64,000 bases of DNA from Mesomycoplasma lagogenitalium (GCF_029854295.1 NZ_CP122979.1:310001-374000); one strand, 5' to 3'; positions 32,283-44,004 are shown, counted from the stretch's first letter. The notes: generated by a model not told the origin, from the letters alone. A program made the numbers and translations.

Positions 32283-33254
32283 ATGTTTTATAAATTAGAA
32301 GATTTTGCAAATAATTACTATTTAACTGTTTTTATAAACTTGTTAATTTTTTCAACCATCTTATTAATAATTCCAATGTGTTTATTTTTTTTAATAATAA
32401 TTATTAAACCTAAAATCAAAAACACATCCAATATTTATTTATATGCAATTAGTTCAGGAATGTTATTAATTGTTGCTACGGTTGGTTTTTTAAAAGATAG
32501 TTATTTTGATTTAGAATTTGTTATTCATAAAAATCAGTTATTTACAAATAATAGTTCATTAGAACAATTTATAATAATGATTATTGTTGCAAGCGGTTCA
32601 TTATTTGGAATTATATTAATGTTTTTAATTAGATTTATTTATTTAAAATTTATATTAAATAAAAAAAGCAATTTACAAAAAAATAATGATCAGATAACAA
32701 AAAATAAATCATCAGTATTAACAGTTTTATTATTTGGTTGTTATAAAATAATTTCTGGTTTTATTTTAGGGACAATTATTGCTAATGTATCAGTAAATAA
32801 ATCAATGAACATTAGTTTATTGATTACATTCAATTTTCTCTTGCTAGTTGAACTATTAATAATTTATTACCGGCAAATTCAATATAAACAATCAAAACAA
32901 AGAGCAATTATTTATAATCTATCAATTGTATCATTATTTATTTTATCAATGTTTATTGGTGCATTTTTAAATTCAATTATAAATTCTGGTTGATGATTAA
33001 TTCCTTTAATTAAATCAACAGCAGGAACGATATTAGTTTTTGTTGTAATTACTGAATTTATTTATGAATTTATTCATTTAAGAAATAAATCAAAAAAAGA
33101 GTGATATTTGACATTAATTTTTTTAGCTTTGGCAATGATAATAACTTTACTTTTACTTTCATTTAATTTATATGAAAGTGATATAAAAATAATAAATAAT
33201 AATATTAATATAGATAATGAAAATGGATCTCATTATCACAATCACGCTCATTAA
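32283..33254 (+). CDS. Polytopic membrane protein with His-rich tail
   Basis: A 323-residue protein with about seven or eight hydrophobic segments spread over its length, starting after AGAAAGGAAAGT. The C-terminus ends HYHNHAH, a possible metal ligand. It closes the five-gene operon that begins at 26860. No family is recognised; the His tail together with two lipoproteins and an ABC pair leaves open a role in metal handling, though a His tail alone is weak evidence. Confidence 0.78.
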
Positions 33255-33263
33255 ACAATTAAA

Positions 33264-33296
33264 AAAATAGACCATCTAAAATAAACGGTCTATTTT
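33264..33296. terminator. Bidirectional terminator between convergent genes
   Basis: AAAATAGACC (33264-33273) and GGTCTATTTT (33287-33296) are perfect complements with A and T runs on either side, serving the ABC operon and the kinase gene on the other strand. Confidence 0.88.
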
Positions 33297-33309
33297 TTAT
33301 TAATTTAGT

Positions 33310-33978
33310 TTAATTATTAGTTTCGTTTTTGCTTGCATAATAATTGATAATTTTTTCCGCTTCTTTTTGCACTTGTTCTTCAGTTAAATTGTTAGTATCA
33401 ATTATTTCATATTTTAAATTGTAATCTTTACATAATTGAATAAAAATGCTTTTGTAATTTTTATATAAAGTTTCAAAATAATTTTTATTTTTTTCTCAAT
33501 TATCAGTCTCAACAGAACGATCTCTTTTAAAAAAGCGTTTTTTAAATGTTTCAAAATTTAAATCAAGAAAAATTGCTAAATCAGGTAATTCACTTTCTGT
33601 TATAAGCTCTTTGAAAGCTAAATCATATGCTCTCATATATTTTTCTTCTTTATGTGCCAAATTTATCTTAGCAAATATATAATGTTCTAAAGAAAAACGA
33701 TCTAAAAAAAAGTGTCCCTTTACTTTGTTTTTTTTGTTTTTTTCGTGAAATTCGCTAATTTTTTTAACAAAAATACTTGAATGGTTTTCGATAATATATG
33801 TTTGAAAACCAATGGTTAAATTTTCTTTTTGCTCATAAAATCACCTTAAAAATGTATTGAAAACTTCATCGTTTTCGTTAAATTCTAAAAGCATTTCAGA
33901 ATTGTCAAATTTTTTTACTAAATTAGTAGTTAATGTACTTTTTCCACTACTAATCATTCCGCTTATTCCTATAATCAT
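33310..33978 (-). CDS. Deoxynucleoside kinase
   Basis: A 222-residue kinase. P-loop GISGMISSGKST at residues 4-15, then FDNSEMLLEFNENDEVFN, the DRF-type motif FLDRFSLEHY and LDLNFETFKKRFFKRDR, which carries the lid arginines. These are the hallmarks of the dNK/TK2 family that phosphorylates deoxyadenosine, deoxyguanosine or related nucleosides in the salvage pathways on which mycoplasmas depend. The start follows GGAGGGAT on the minus strand. Substrate specificity cannot be read from sequence alone. Confidence 0.88.
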
Positions 33979-34176
33979 TTATCCCTCCTATTTTAAAAAT
34001 CTTGTTATTTAAATATATAAAATTTTTCAAATATATAAAAGCAAAATTTTTAAAAAATAATTAAAAATGTTTAATAAATATCAAAATATTAAATTTTATT
34101 TTTTTTTAACTTTTTTGAATATATTTAAAACAAAATAATATAAAATTTTATTTTATATCAGCAAAAGAGAGTTACT

Positions 34177-35319
34177 ATGGAAAATAAAGAAAATTGTCAA
34201 AAAGATTGTTCAGAGATAAAAGAACTTAAAAAAAGAGAGAAAAATTTAAAATTTGGGAAAAAAATAAATTTCGATGCAATTTCTAAAGAAATAATTAATA
34301 TTGAAAATCAAAATCAGCCAAAAAATTTAATTGAAATAATTAAAAAAAGACCATTTTCAATTTTTATGATGCTTATTTCGTCATTTATTTTTTCTTTTGG
34401 AATTTCTATTGTTTTATTTCAATCCAAAACCATTCCTTCGGGTTTAACAGCTATTCCAACACTTATTACTTATATCGCCCCTTCAACGGCTCCATATTTT
34501 ACTTTAATGTATTTTGGACTTAATTTACCTATGTTTATTATTTTTTGAAAAAAAATTAAAAAAAGTTTTTTGTATTTAACACTTTTATGAATTATTTTTC
34601 AAAATTTGTGAGCATTATTTTTTATGATACCAATAGGAGAATGAGGAAATATTCATAATTTCTTTGTTTATCATATATCTATAAAATCATCATGAAATAT
34701 TGATCAAGTTTTACTCGCAAATGACGATCTATTACCAATAATTTATTATTCTGTACTAGGTTCAATTTTAGTTGGTTTTTCAATTGGCATAGCTTGAAAA
34801 TTCGGAGGCTCAACAGGTGGAACTGATATTGTTTCTTATTTTTATTCTACTAAAAAGAAAAAACCAATAGGTAGACTTTTGTTTATTATTTCAATTTCAA
34901 TTGCCTTTTCTTCGTTGATAATTTTTGGTTCACTAGGTGCATTTAATATTGGTAGTGGTAAAATTTATCGATTATTTGGTGTTCAATTAATATCAACTTT
35001 AATTTATATTTTTATGACCTCTTCAATAGTGAATATAATTTATCCTAAATATAAAAAAGTTTGCATTTCAATTTATACAACTGAACCAGAAAAAATTTCT
35101 GCACATTTAAAAAATATTAACTATTGACATTCATATAGTATTTGAAAAGGAACTTCAGGATATACAGGAAATGATATTTATAAAGTACAAACAATAACGC
35201 TTTTATTGGAAGTAAAGCCGATTTTAAGACATTTAAAACAAATAGATCCTAAAATATGAATATCACTTGAACCGGTAATTGAAACAACAGGATTATTTAA
35301 TACATCAAAAGTGGAATAA
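34177..35319 (+). CDS. YitT family membrane protein
   Basis: A 380-residue protein with a roughly 60-residue charged N-terminus, five or six membrane segments between residues 65 and 290, and a soluble C-terminal domain. The segment SKTIPSGLTAIPTLITYIAP, the SIGIAWKFGGSTGGTDIVSY block and the C-terminal SIYTTEPEKISAHLKNINYW and VIETTGLFNTSK patterns match the YitT (DUF161 plus DUF2179) family, of unknown transport role. It stands alone after a 200-base AT-rich gap that holds only its promoter. Confidence 0.88.
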
Positions 35320-35371
35320 AAAAAATAAAAAATTTATTCTGCTTTTTTTATTAATTTAATAAAATTAAATT

Positions 35372-36274
35372 ATGGCAATAGCAATAATAGCGGAATACAA
35401 CCCATTTCATAATGGTCATATTTATCAACTGGAATATGTTAAAAAAAATTTTCCTAATGATAAAATTTTTGTAATTTTATCTGGAAAATATGTTCAAAGA
35501 GGCGAAATGGCAGTCGCTAGTTTCGAACAGAGAAAAAAAATAGCACTAGAATATGGTGCTGATTATGTTGTTGAACTTCCTTTTGAATATGCAACTCAGG
35601 CTGCACACATTTTTGCATCAGGCGCACTAAAAATAATTAACGATTTAAAAATTGATAAAATTATTTTTGGTAGCGAAAGCAATGATGTTAATAATTTAAT
35701 TAAAATAGCTGAAACAATTTATTTTAATGAGCAAGTTTACAACAAATTATTAAAAGCAAATTTAAAAAATGGATTTTCATTTCCTAATGCTAGTTCTAAA
35801 GCTCTTTCGGAACTAACGGGAGAAAAAATCATCTATCCCAATGATATTTTAGGTTTAGAATATGTAAAGGCAATAGTTTTTAATAATTATAAAATTACTC
35901 CCTTTACTTTAAAAAGAACAGTTGCCTATCATTCTCAAGAAACAAATAATCAATTTGCTTCAGCTTCTTTGATTAGAAAAATGATTTTTGCCAACCAAGA
36001 TGTTAGCGAATATACACCAATGAAATTTAATTTTCTTCCTGATAGAATTGAAAATTACTATGCGAAATTTCAAAAAATCGTTAGAGAAACACCTGCCAGT
36101 GAACTTTCGAAAAATCCGATGATTTCAGAAGGTATGGAAAATTTATTTAAAAAAAATATTGATGCAAAAAGTTATGAAGAATTTGTTGAAATATGCACTT
36201 CTAGACGTTATACTTCAAGCAGAATAAAAAGAGTAATGCTATATGTACTTTTAGAAAAACACAAGGAGAAATAA
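35372..36274 (+). CDS. tmcAL: tRNA(Met) cytidine acetate ligase-like nucleotidyltransferase
   Basis: A 300-residue protein beginning MAIAIIAEYNPFHNGHIYQL. The HNGH nucleotide-binding motif, SGKYVQRGEMAVASFEQR, ELPFEYATQAAHIFASGA and FGSESND match the TmcAL/YlbM family, which adenylates acetate and transfers it to the wobble cytidine of elongator tRNA-Met. Bacillus TmcAL is about 400 residues; the C-terminal RNA-binding part is shorter here, ending SRRYTSSRIKRVMLYVLLEK. Its stop overlaps the next ATG. Confidence 0.85.
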   Translation: MAIAIIAEYNPFHNGHIYQLEYVKKNFPNDKIFVILSGKYVQRGEMAVASFEQRKKIALEYGADYVVELPFEYATQAAHIFASGALKIINDLKIDKIIFGSESNDVNNLIKIAETIYFNEQVYNKLLKANLKNGFSFPNASSKALSELTGEKIIYPNDILGLEYVKAIVFNNYKITPFTLKRTVAYHSQETNNQFASASLIRKMIFANQDVSEYTPMKFNFLPDRIENYYAKFQKIVRETPASELSKNPMISEGMENLFKKNIDAKSYEEFVEICTSRRYTSSRIKRVMLYVLLEKHKEK

Positions 36275-36639
36275 TGAAAAATAAAGATAAAATATTAATA
36301 GTTTTTTTAACTATAATCACATTAGGATTTATATGAATATACTGAAAGCAAAAAGCGAAAAATAATAAGGAAAATGAACTTTCAAAAACAACTAAAATGG
36401 TTGTTGATTTAGATAAATTAATTGAAAATTTAGGTGGAAAAACAAACATTGATAGTTTAACCAATTCACATAAAAGAGTTAAATTATATTTAAATGATAG
36501 TAAAAAAGTTAATGCTAATGAAGTTCAAAATATGAAGGGAATTTCTGGAACATTAGTATCAAGCAAATATATTGAAATTATCGTTGGTAATGTTGCAGAA
36601 CATTTAGCAAATGAAGTAAAAAGAAAGTTGGAAAAATAG
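36274..36639 (+). CDS. Membrane-anchored PTS EIIB-like domain without active-site Cys
   Basis: A 121-residue protein: one N-terminal membrane helix (residues 7-23) and then a glucose-type EIIB fold (LIENLGGKTNIDSL, then TNSHKRVKLYLNDSKKVN, GTLVSSKYIEIIVG). In true EIIB the segment after NI is 'v..CiTRLRv' with a phosphorylated Cys; here it is SLTNSHKRVKL, with Asn/Ser in its place, so phosphotransfer is not possible. It overlaps tmcAL by one base. A sensor or structural role can only be guessed. Confidence 0.75.
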
Positions 36640-36642
36640 TAT

Positions 36643-39600
36643 ATGGAAACAAATTTTGAATTAGCTAAAAAAAATAAACAAAATTATAAAAGAATTTTAG
36701 ATAATTTATTTTATATTGATAAATTTGATACTTCATTATTTGTTAATATAAATAATTTTGATTTTATTGATATATATCGTTTAATAGATGAAAAAAGTTT
36801 TGAAAAACTTTATAACAACCCTAGATTTAAAATTCCTTTAGCAGAAGCGAATTTAAAAAAACTTGCTAAGGAAGTTAAAAAAGCACAAAACATTGAAGAA
36901 TTAGAAACCCTTTTCACTAATCATAATCATTTTTTAACTGAAGAAGATAAAAAACGCTTAGAATTAGATTTTGAAAACGAAATTAAAAAGATTTCTGATG
37001 ATTTTCAAGAAAAGTTTCAAAAAAATAACTATAAGTGAAAAAAATATTTAGCAAGAGCAAAAAATATTAATAGTGAAAGAAATATTTGACCAATGCAAAT
37101 TGGAATGCTTTTTGTTTCAGTTGAAATTGAAAAAAGAAAAATCTTTGCTCCTTTATTTTTTAAAGAAGTTAACATTGAAATTAGTAATTCACAAGCATAT
37201 TTATTTTCTGATGGAGAAATTAAAATTAATGAAAAACTTGTTTGAGTTTTAGAAAAAGCTGGATTTTTATTTGAAATTGACATCGATGTTTCCAATTATT
37301 CTATAAGAGAATTGGAAAAAACAATTAAAGAAGTTTGACCAAATTATAATATCAAGACTTTTAAAAACAACTGTCGAAAAATTAATGAAAATGAAATAAA
37401 TACAGGAATTCAATTTCATGAAGGAATGGTGCTTGGAATTTTCAATTCATTTGGAAGTCACCAAAGAAAAATAATGGAAAAAATCATTGAAAATGATGAA
37501 TTAGATGAGATTTTAGAAGTGGAATTTAATAAAAATAAATACCGCAAAAGAATTCATGATATTATTTTTGAAAAAAGATTTAACTTTGTAAAAATTAATA
37601 AAACTAATTTTTCTCAAGATAAAGCAACAGTTTCAGCAATGACACAAAATACAATTATATGAGGCCCACCTGGAACAGGTAAATCTCAAACAATTTCCAA
37701 CATTATTGCTAATATTATTTTCTTTAATAAAACTGGCTTAGTTGTTTCTCAGAAAAAAGCGGCTTTAGATGTTTTAAAAAGTCGTATGAATAAACTATCA
37801 ATTTTCTGTTTATTTATTTTAAATGATAATAGTATGAATAAATCGGCTTTTTATGAACCGATAATTAAATTGATTGAGATTTTGGAAAATTTCCAAAAAG
37901 ATGCAAATCCTGAGCCACTAAAAGTAATTTATGATGATGAAAAACAATATATTGACATTTTTAATAAATTTCATAATTTAGAAAATTACGAACAAATTTT
38001 AGATAGTTATTCTTATTTAAAAAGAAATATTGAAAATTTTTCCATTAAAACAATTGAATCAATTTATAAATTAAGCAAAAATATTCATTTGCAAGCTGAA
38101 AATATTCCTAAAAATATGAAAAAACTAAAATTTGCTATTTTAGAATCTCAGCTTAACAAAAAAATTAATCCATTAAAAAAATTATTTATAAAATTTAGTC
38201 CTGAAACTGAAAATGATGCACAAATAATTTTTAATGATTTAGCCAATTTTAAAGGTGATATTTATACCATAACAGAGAAAATTGAAAATATTTCTTTAGA
38301 TAGCTTAAAAGATATTAATGATTTTTATGAATTTGTTTTTAAAGATCAAAAGGTTGAAGTTAGCGACGAAGATTCAATTAGAAACTTTGTTTTTTATAGA
38401 TTATTTAAAAAAATTGATAATTTTGATAAAGAAATGAAAAAACTTTATTTTAAATTTGTAATAGCTGCTAGAACAAAACATCGCGATCCTTATAAATTTG
38501 TTTTAGAACATGAAAAAATTATTAAAGAACTTTTTCCTATAATCATTTCTTCTGTTGATACAGAATTAAGTAAGTGAAATAAAAATGAATTTGATTATGT
38601 AATTTTAGATGAATCATCGCAAATTTTTATTGAAAAAGCCTTCCCTATTTTATATTTAGGTAAAATCAAAGTTTTAGCTGGAGATGATAAACAAATGCAA
38701 CCTACAAATTGGTTTTCGGTTCGTAGTGATGTTGAAGATATTGAACTGGGAAATATTGAATCAATTTTAAATTATGCTGTTTTTAAAGGTGTTTACAGTA
38801 TTTTATTAGATAAAAATTATCGTTCTAATTCTGCTGCACTAATGACTTTTTCTTCTAAACATTTTTATGAGTCGCAACTTGATGTTATAGATAAATTTAA
38901 TGCTAATAAAATTGATCCAATTGAAGTATTTCAAGTAGATGGAAAATGAGAAGATAAATCAAATAAAGTTGAAGCAGAATTTGCAATTGAAAAGTTAAAA
39001 GAAAATTTAAATGATTATAATAAAATTATTCTTTTAACTTTTAACACTCCGCAACGTGAACTTATTGAAAATTTAATTTTTCATAATCATACAGAATTGG
39101 AAGAAGCAATTAATAGTGAAAAAGTATTATTAAAAAATATTGAAAATATTCAAGGGGATGAAGCAGATTTATTAATTGTTTCAGTAACTTATGATAAAAC
39201 CACTTCATTATATAATACATATGTTTCTAGACCAGGTGGTAAAAATGCATTAAATGTTGCTATTTCTCGTGCTAGAGATAAAATCATTGTTATTAAATCA
39301 ATTAAAGCTGAAGAAATAGAAACTTGAAATGTTAATGATGATATTTTATTATTTAGAAACTGATTATTGTTTTTAGAATTATCTAATCAAGAAAAGACAA
39401 ATTATTTAACTTTAGAAAATGAAGCAGTGAAAAAGAAACGAAAAGATATTCCTGTTTCTGAATTTGCACTTGAAATTGCAAAAGTATTAAATAATAGCGA
39501 CTTTTTTGAAAATTATTCACTAAAAACAATTACTAATTATTCAATTGGAAGTAAAAAAATCGATTTAGCAATTGTTGATCAATTTGATAATTATTTACTT

Positions 39601-39786
39601 GGATTTTTACTAGATGATTATTCAAATTATTCTAGTTATGAAGAATATATTTTATTTAAAGATAAAAATAACTATTTAAAAACTAGCGGATACCAATTGA
39701 TGAAAATCAAAAAACTTAATTGATTAATTAATAAAGATTTAATTATTCAAGAAATCAAGGAAAAAGTGAATGCAAAATTTAACTAA
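36643..39786 (+). CDS. Superfamily 1 DNA/RNA helicase
   Basis: A 1047-residue protein. Motif I is IIWGPPGTGKSQTISNI near residue 340, motif II YVILDESSQIF near 653, motif III AGDDKQMQPT, a motif near FSSKHFY, and the C-terminal QGDEADLLIVS and NVAISRARDKIIVIKSI (motif VI). This is the UPF1-like SF1B layout, with a helical insert between motifs I and II. The N-terminal 330 and last 150 residues are specific to mycoplasmas as far as I can tell. It begins 3 bases after the EIIB-like gene. Substrate unknown. Confidence 0.85.
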
Positions 39787-40858
39787 AATTTTATTTTATA
39801 ATCAAAAGGGTGAAGGGGTTGGAATTTATAATCATAAACCAATTTATTTGCCTTTTACAATATTAAATGAAATTGTAGAATTTAAAGTGATTAGCCAAGA
39901 AAAAAATTATTATAAAGGAACTGCTGTAAAAATTATTGAAAAATCTAATAATAGAATTGATAATTTACCAGAAAATTATCAATTTATTGGCGGATATGAA
40001 CTAATGCATATGAATTTGCAAGCAGAAAAGGAATATAAAATTTATACTTTAAAATCAATTTTCAAACAAATTGCTAAAATTGATTTAGAAGATAAAAATA
40101 TTAATTATTTTCAAGGGGAAAAAGAATATCGCTATAGAAATAAAATTACTTTATTTGATGGCGGATTAAAAAAGAAAAATTCTAATGAAATATACTATTT
40201 AAATGACTTTTTGTTAACTGATATTATTCCTAAAACAGATAAAAAAGGCAAAATTATAATTAGAAAACTAAACACTTTAATTGAAGGCAAAAAAACTGAT
40301 AATTTATATACATATGATCAAATGGAAGATTTGGTTTTTAAAGTATCCATTGGTTCATTTTATCAAGTTAATAAAGAAGTAGCATTAAAAATTTATCAAA
40401 AAATTTTAGATTTTATTGATGAAGATGAACAAGTTGTTTACGATTTATATGCAGGAATAGCAACAATTAGTAGTTTTTTAACTAAAAAGGCACAAAAAGT
40501 AATAGCAGTTGAAATAAATAAAAATTCATATAAAGATGCACTTTATAACAAAAAAATAAATAATTTAAATAACTTAAAAATTGTTAATGAAGAAGTATCG
40601 AAATTTTTAGCAAGAGAAAAAGAATTAAAATCCACAGTTGTTGTCGATCCTGATCGCACAGGATTGAAAAAAGAGGTTTTAAATCAGTTAATAAGATTAT
40701 TGCCTAATAAAATTATTTATTTATCTTGTAATGTAGCGACTCAAGCTAGTGATTTAGCTAAATTAAAACAATATTATCAAATTGATTATATTGAAATTTT
40801 CAATATGTTTCCTAAAACATATCATATTGAAAATTTAATAGTATTAACTTTAAAATAA
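39770..40858 (+). CDS. rlmD: 23S rRNA (uracil-C5) methyltransferase, RlmD/TrmA family
   Basis: A 362-residue protein, ATG 17 bases inside the previous gene's end. SAM-binding VYDLYAGIATISSFL, QVNKEVALKIYQKI, VVVDPDRTGLKKEVL and the catalytic IIYLSCNVATQASDL with its nucleophilic Cys are those of RNA m5U methyltransferases; the N-terminal TRAM-like part is short. Among family members the mycoplasma enzyme could act at rRNA U1939 or U747 (RlmCD-like). Good call at family level; exact target uncertain. Confidence 0.88.
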   Translation: MQNLTKILFYNQKGEGVGIYNHKPIYLPFTILNEIVEFKVISQEKNYYKGTAVKIIEKSNNRIDNLPENYQFIGGYELMHMNLQAEKEYKIYTLKSIFKQIAKIDLEDKNINYFQGEKEYRYRNKITLFDGGLKKKNSNEIYYLNDFLLTDIIPKTDKKGKIIIRKLNTLIEGKKTDNLYTYDQMEDLVFKVSIGSFYQVNKEVALKIYQKILDFIDEDEQVVYDLYAGIATISSFLTKKAQKVIAVEINKNSYKDALYNKKINNLNNLKIVNEEVSKFLAREKELKSTVVVDPDRTGLKKEVLNQLIRLLPNKIIYLSCNVATQASDLAKLKQYYQIDYIEIFNMFPKTYHIENLIVLTLK

Positions 40859-40885
40859 AGTATAATTATTTAAGATTGGAGAAAA

Positions 40886-41167
40886 ATGTTAAAAAATTTT
40901 AATGAAACAACCCAAAATATCGTGCACGAAGCTGGTGGAGTAGGTTTAGGCGGATGAATTGGAATTGTAATAGCAGTAGCTATCATTTTATTTATTGCTG
41001 GAGGAATTATTGGAATGATAGTTTCGAAAAAAATGTTTGAAAAGCAATTAAAAGAAAATCCGCCAATTAATGAAAAAATGATTAGAGCAATGTTTTTACA
41101 AATGGGAAGAAAAGCATCCGAAACACAAATTAAAGCAGTTATGCGCTCAATGAAAAATGCAAAGTAA
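40886..41167 (+). CDS. UPF0154 (YneF) family membrane protein
   Basis: A 93-residue protein with one membrane helix (about residues 23-47) and the family core KQLKENPPINEKMIRAMFLQ, followed by MGRKASETQIKAVMRSMKNA. Members are single-span proteins of unknown function found in Firmicutes and mycoplasmas. The ATG follows TTGGAGAAAA. A terminator hairpin overlaps its stop codon. Confidence 0.92.
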
Positions 41168-41180
41168 TTGCATTTTTTTT
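41156..41180 (+). terminator. Rho-independent terminator overlapping the UPF0154 stop
   Basis: AATGCAA (41156-41162), loop AGTAA, TTGCATT (41168-41174) and a T run. The stem begins within the last codons of the gene. Confidence 0.85.
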
Positions 41181-41342
41181 ATTAATTTTAAAAAAAGGTG
41201 TATTATATAACAAAAAAATGATTTTTTTATATTTTTTTAGCTCAAAAATGAAAAAAAATTAAATTTTACAATTTTTACATATTTGTATATTTATCAATTT
41301 AAATTATATATAATTATTTTGAACAAAAAATAGGAGGTGCTT

Positions 41343-41429
41343 ATGGAACATAAAAAATGCTCAATGAACACATGTTCAAAATGTTCATGCCAAATGTCAT
41401 GCAACTGCAGTTGTTCATGCAACAAATAG
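41343..41429 (+). CDS. 28-residue cysteine-rich peptide
   Basis: A tiny gene with 8 Cys in 28 residues in CxC and CxxC spacing (ends CQMSCNCSCSCNK). The evidence that it is real is its AGGAGGTG ribosome binding site 6 bases before the ATG, the strongest Shine-Dalgarno match in the window, a TATAAT upstream (41311-41316), and a strong terminator after it. It resembles a small metallothionein or a thiol buffer in composition only. No signal peptide. It is too short for most gene finders. Confidence 0.65.
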   Translation: MEHKKCSMNTCSKCSCQMSCNCSCSCNK

Positions 41430-41486
41430 AAATGAATTATGTAATAAAAGAATTTTAATGAAGGTTAAAATACTAAATTAAAATCA

Positions 41487-41528
41487 AAAAACGGATTATC
41501 TTTTTCGATAAATCCGTTTTTTATTTTT
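41487..41528 (+). terminator. Rho-independent terminator downstream of the Cys-rich peptide
   Basis: AAAACGGATTATC (41487-41499) and GATAAATCCGTTTT (41507-41520) form a long stem with one bulge, followed by T7 and more T. Confidence 0.88.
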
Positions 41529-41657
41529 TTATAAAATTTAGCTTTAATTTACTTTAATAAGGTAAATAATTCAAATTATGCCATTTTATAAATTTAAAAT
41601 TTTAAATTTTGATTTTATAGTAAAATTTATATATAAAATATAAAGAGGTTATTTATT

Positions 41658-43001
41658 ATGACAATTAAACAAATAATTTTAAATGCAAATGACTATGATG
41701 GACAAAAAATTTCAATTAGCGGATGAATTTTTAGTTTAAGAGGAAATTTAAACATTAAATTTTTAGAATTAAATGATGGTTCCACAGTGGCTAATTTACA
41801 AGTAGTTCTTAAAAAAGAGAATATTGATTTGGAAATTGTTGATAAAGCAAGAGAAGGTGCATCTATTTCAATTACCGGATTATTAAAATACACCCCTGAT
41901 GCTAAACAAAGTGTTGAATTACACGCTATTTCATTTGAACTTTTAAAAAATACTGATGAAGATTTTCCAATTCAAAAGAAAGAAATTTCAATGGAAGTTT
42001 TGAGAGAAATTCCGCATTTAAGGCATAGAACCAGATTAATTAAAGCGGTAATGCTAATTCGTTCAACTTTAGCTTTAGAAATACATAACTTTTTCGCTAA
42101 AAATAATTTTTTATATGTCTCTTCACCAATTATTACATCAAACGATGGTGAAGGTGCTGGAGAGACATTCGTTGTTGATGATGAAAGTAAAGAACATTTT
42201 TTTGGCAAAAAAGCCACTTTAGGAGTTACAGGACAATTGCATGCTGAAGCATATGCAATTGGAATGCAAAAAGTTTATACTTTTGCACCAACTTTTAGAG
42301 CTGAAAAATCACATACTAAAAAACATGCAGCTGAATTTTGAATGGTTGAGCCAGAAGTTGCATTTTATAAATTAAATGACATTATTTTACTTGCTGATCA
42401 AATGCTTAAAGAAGTTATTTCTAAAACATTAGTAGTTAACAAATTGGAATTTGACTTTTTAGAAAAAAATTATGACAGTAATTTAAGAGAAAAATTAAAT
42501 TTATTTTTAAATAAAAAATTATCAATCATTGATTATAAACAAGCAATTGAAGAACTTAAAAAAGTTAAAGATACATTCGAAGAAAAAAACATTGAATTTG
42601 GTTTGGATTTAGCAACAGAACATGAAAAATATCTTGCTGAAAAATTGTTTAATGGTCCAGTTGCTGTTATTAATTATCCAAAGGATTTTAAAGCATTTTA
42701 TATGTATCAAAATGATGATAATAAAACAGTGGCTGCTTTTGATTTACTAGTTCCAGGAATAGGTGAATTAATTGGTGGTTCACAAAGAGAATCGAGATAT
42801 GATAAATTATTAAATCGAATTAATGAACTTTCAATTCCGGCTGATGATTTAAAATGATATTTAGATTTAAGAAGATTTGGCGATTCGGGATCGGCAGGTT
42901 TTGGACTAGGATTTGAAAGATTAATTATGTATGTTACAGGGGTTGATAATATCCGTGATGTTATTCCATTTCCTAGAACACCAAATAATTTAAAAATGTA
43001 A
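41658..43001 (+). CDS. asnS: Asparaginyl-tRNA synthetase
   Basis: A 447-residue class II synthetase. The N-terminal OB fold ([20 protein letters not shown]) binds the anticodon; the catalytic domain has motif 1 around [20 protein letters not shown], motif 2 [20 protein letters not shown] and motif 3 [19 protein letters not shown] followed by PFPRTP. The absence of extra N- or C-terminal domains and the 'HAAEFWMVEPE' motif favour Asn over Asp. TGA is read as Trp inside the conserved EFWMVE motif, a good check of the genetic code. Start ATG follows AAAGAGGTTATTT. Confidence 0.96.
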
Positions 43002-43011
43002 AAGGAGAAAA

Positions 43012-44004
43012 ATGAAACTTTCTATTATTGTACCTTCTTATAATCAAAAAAACGAACTAAAATCGCTTTTAGATTCTTGTTTATTGCAAAAATATGATGA
43101 TTATGAAGTTTTGATTACTGTTAATACTCCATCAACAGATGAAATGAACTTATTAGAACAATATAAAAATATTTTTGAAAACCGTTTAAAAGTTATTTTT
43201 AATACAAGAAGGCAAAGTGTAGTGAAAAATATTTTTAAGATGCTTCATTTAGCAACTGGTCAATATTTTATCGTTGTTTATCCTGAAACAAATTTAAAGG
43301 ATGTGTTTGTTCAAAAATTTTTAGAATATGAAAAAGAATATACTCCTGATATTTTGGAGTTTAAACCTAAGTTTAAAGGATTTTTTAAATTAGAACCTCG
43401 AAAAAGAATAGAGGAAAAACAACTTTTTAATATTCAAGAAGATAAAAAAGTTGTAGCATTTACCTTTCCGACAATTTTCAATAAATTTTATAACCGTAAA
43501 AAATTTATTGAAATAATTAAAAATAAAACTTTTAAAGATGCTAATACCAAATATTTAATTGACATTGTTTATAAAACCATTTTATATTTTCAAACTTATG
43601 TTTATATCGATGAAGTGATTGTTAATGAATGAAATAATGACATTAGCATTAATAATCCAACTCAAATAATTAGAGATTGAAAAAACATCGAAATTTTTAC
43701 AAAAGAAAATAAACCAGATTTTTTAGAAGAAATAGCATATGCTAAATTATTTCATTTACAAGTATTTGTTCCAACAATTTTAGGAGTAACTAAAAAATCG
43801 CTTTTAAAAAGATTATTAAGACATCAAGAACAATTTTCTCCACTAGTTTTAAAATACTACGATAAACTTAAAATTATGAGAAAAGAAGAATTTAATTTAA
43901 TTACATCAGTTAATAAATATATATTTTTAAATACTGATGAAAGTAAATTAGTAACAAATTCTTTACCACCATCAAAATGAAACTCATTACAAGGAAAATT
44001 TTAA
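43012..44004 (+). CDS. Glycosyltransferase family 2-like protein
   Basis: A 330-residue protein starting MKLSIIVPSYNQKNELKSLL, the typical GT-A opening, and with ATGQYFIVVYPETNLKDVF at the position of the DxD motif; the DxD itself is not clear (YPET). It begins 10 bases after asnS, with AAAGGAGAAAA. No membrane helix. Substrate unknown; it may add sugars to lipids or capsule, or be an inactive relative. Confidence 0.75.
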
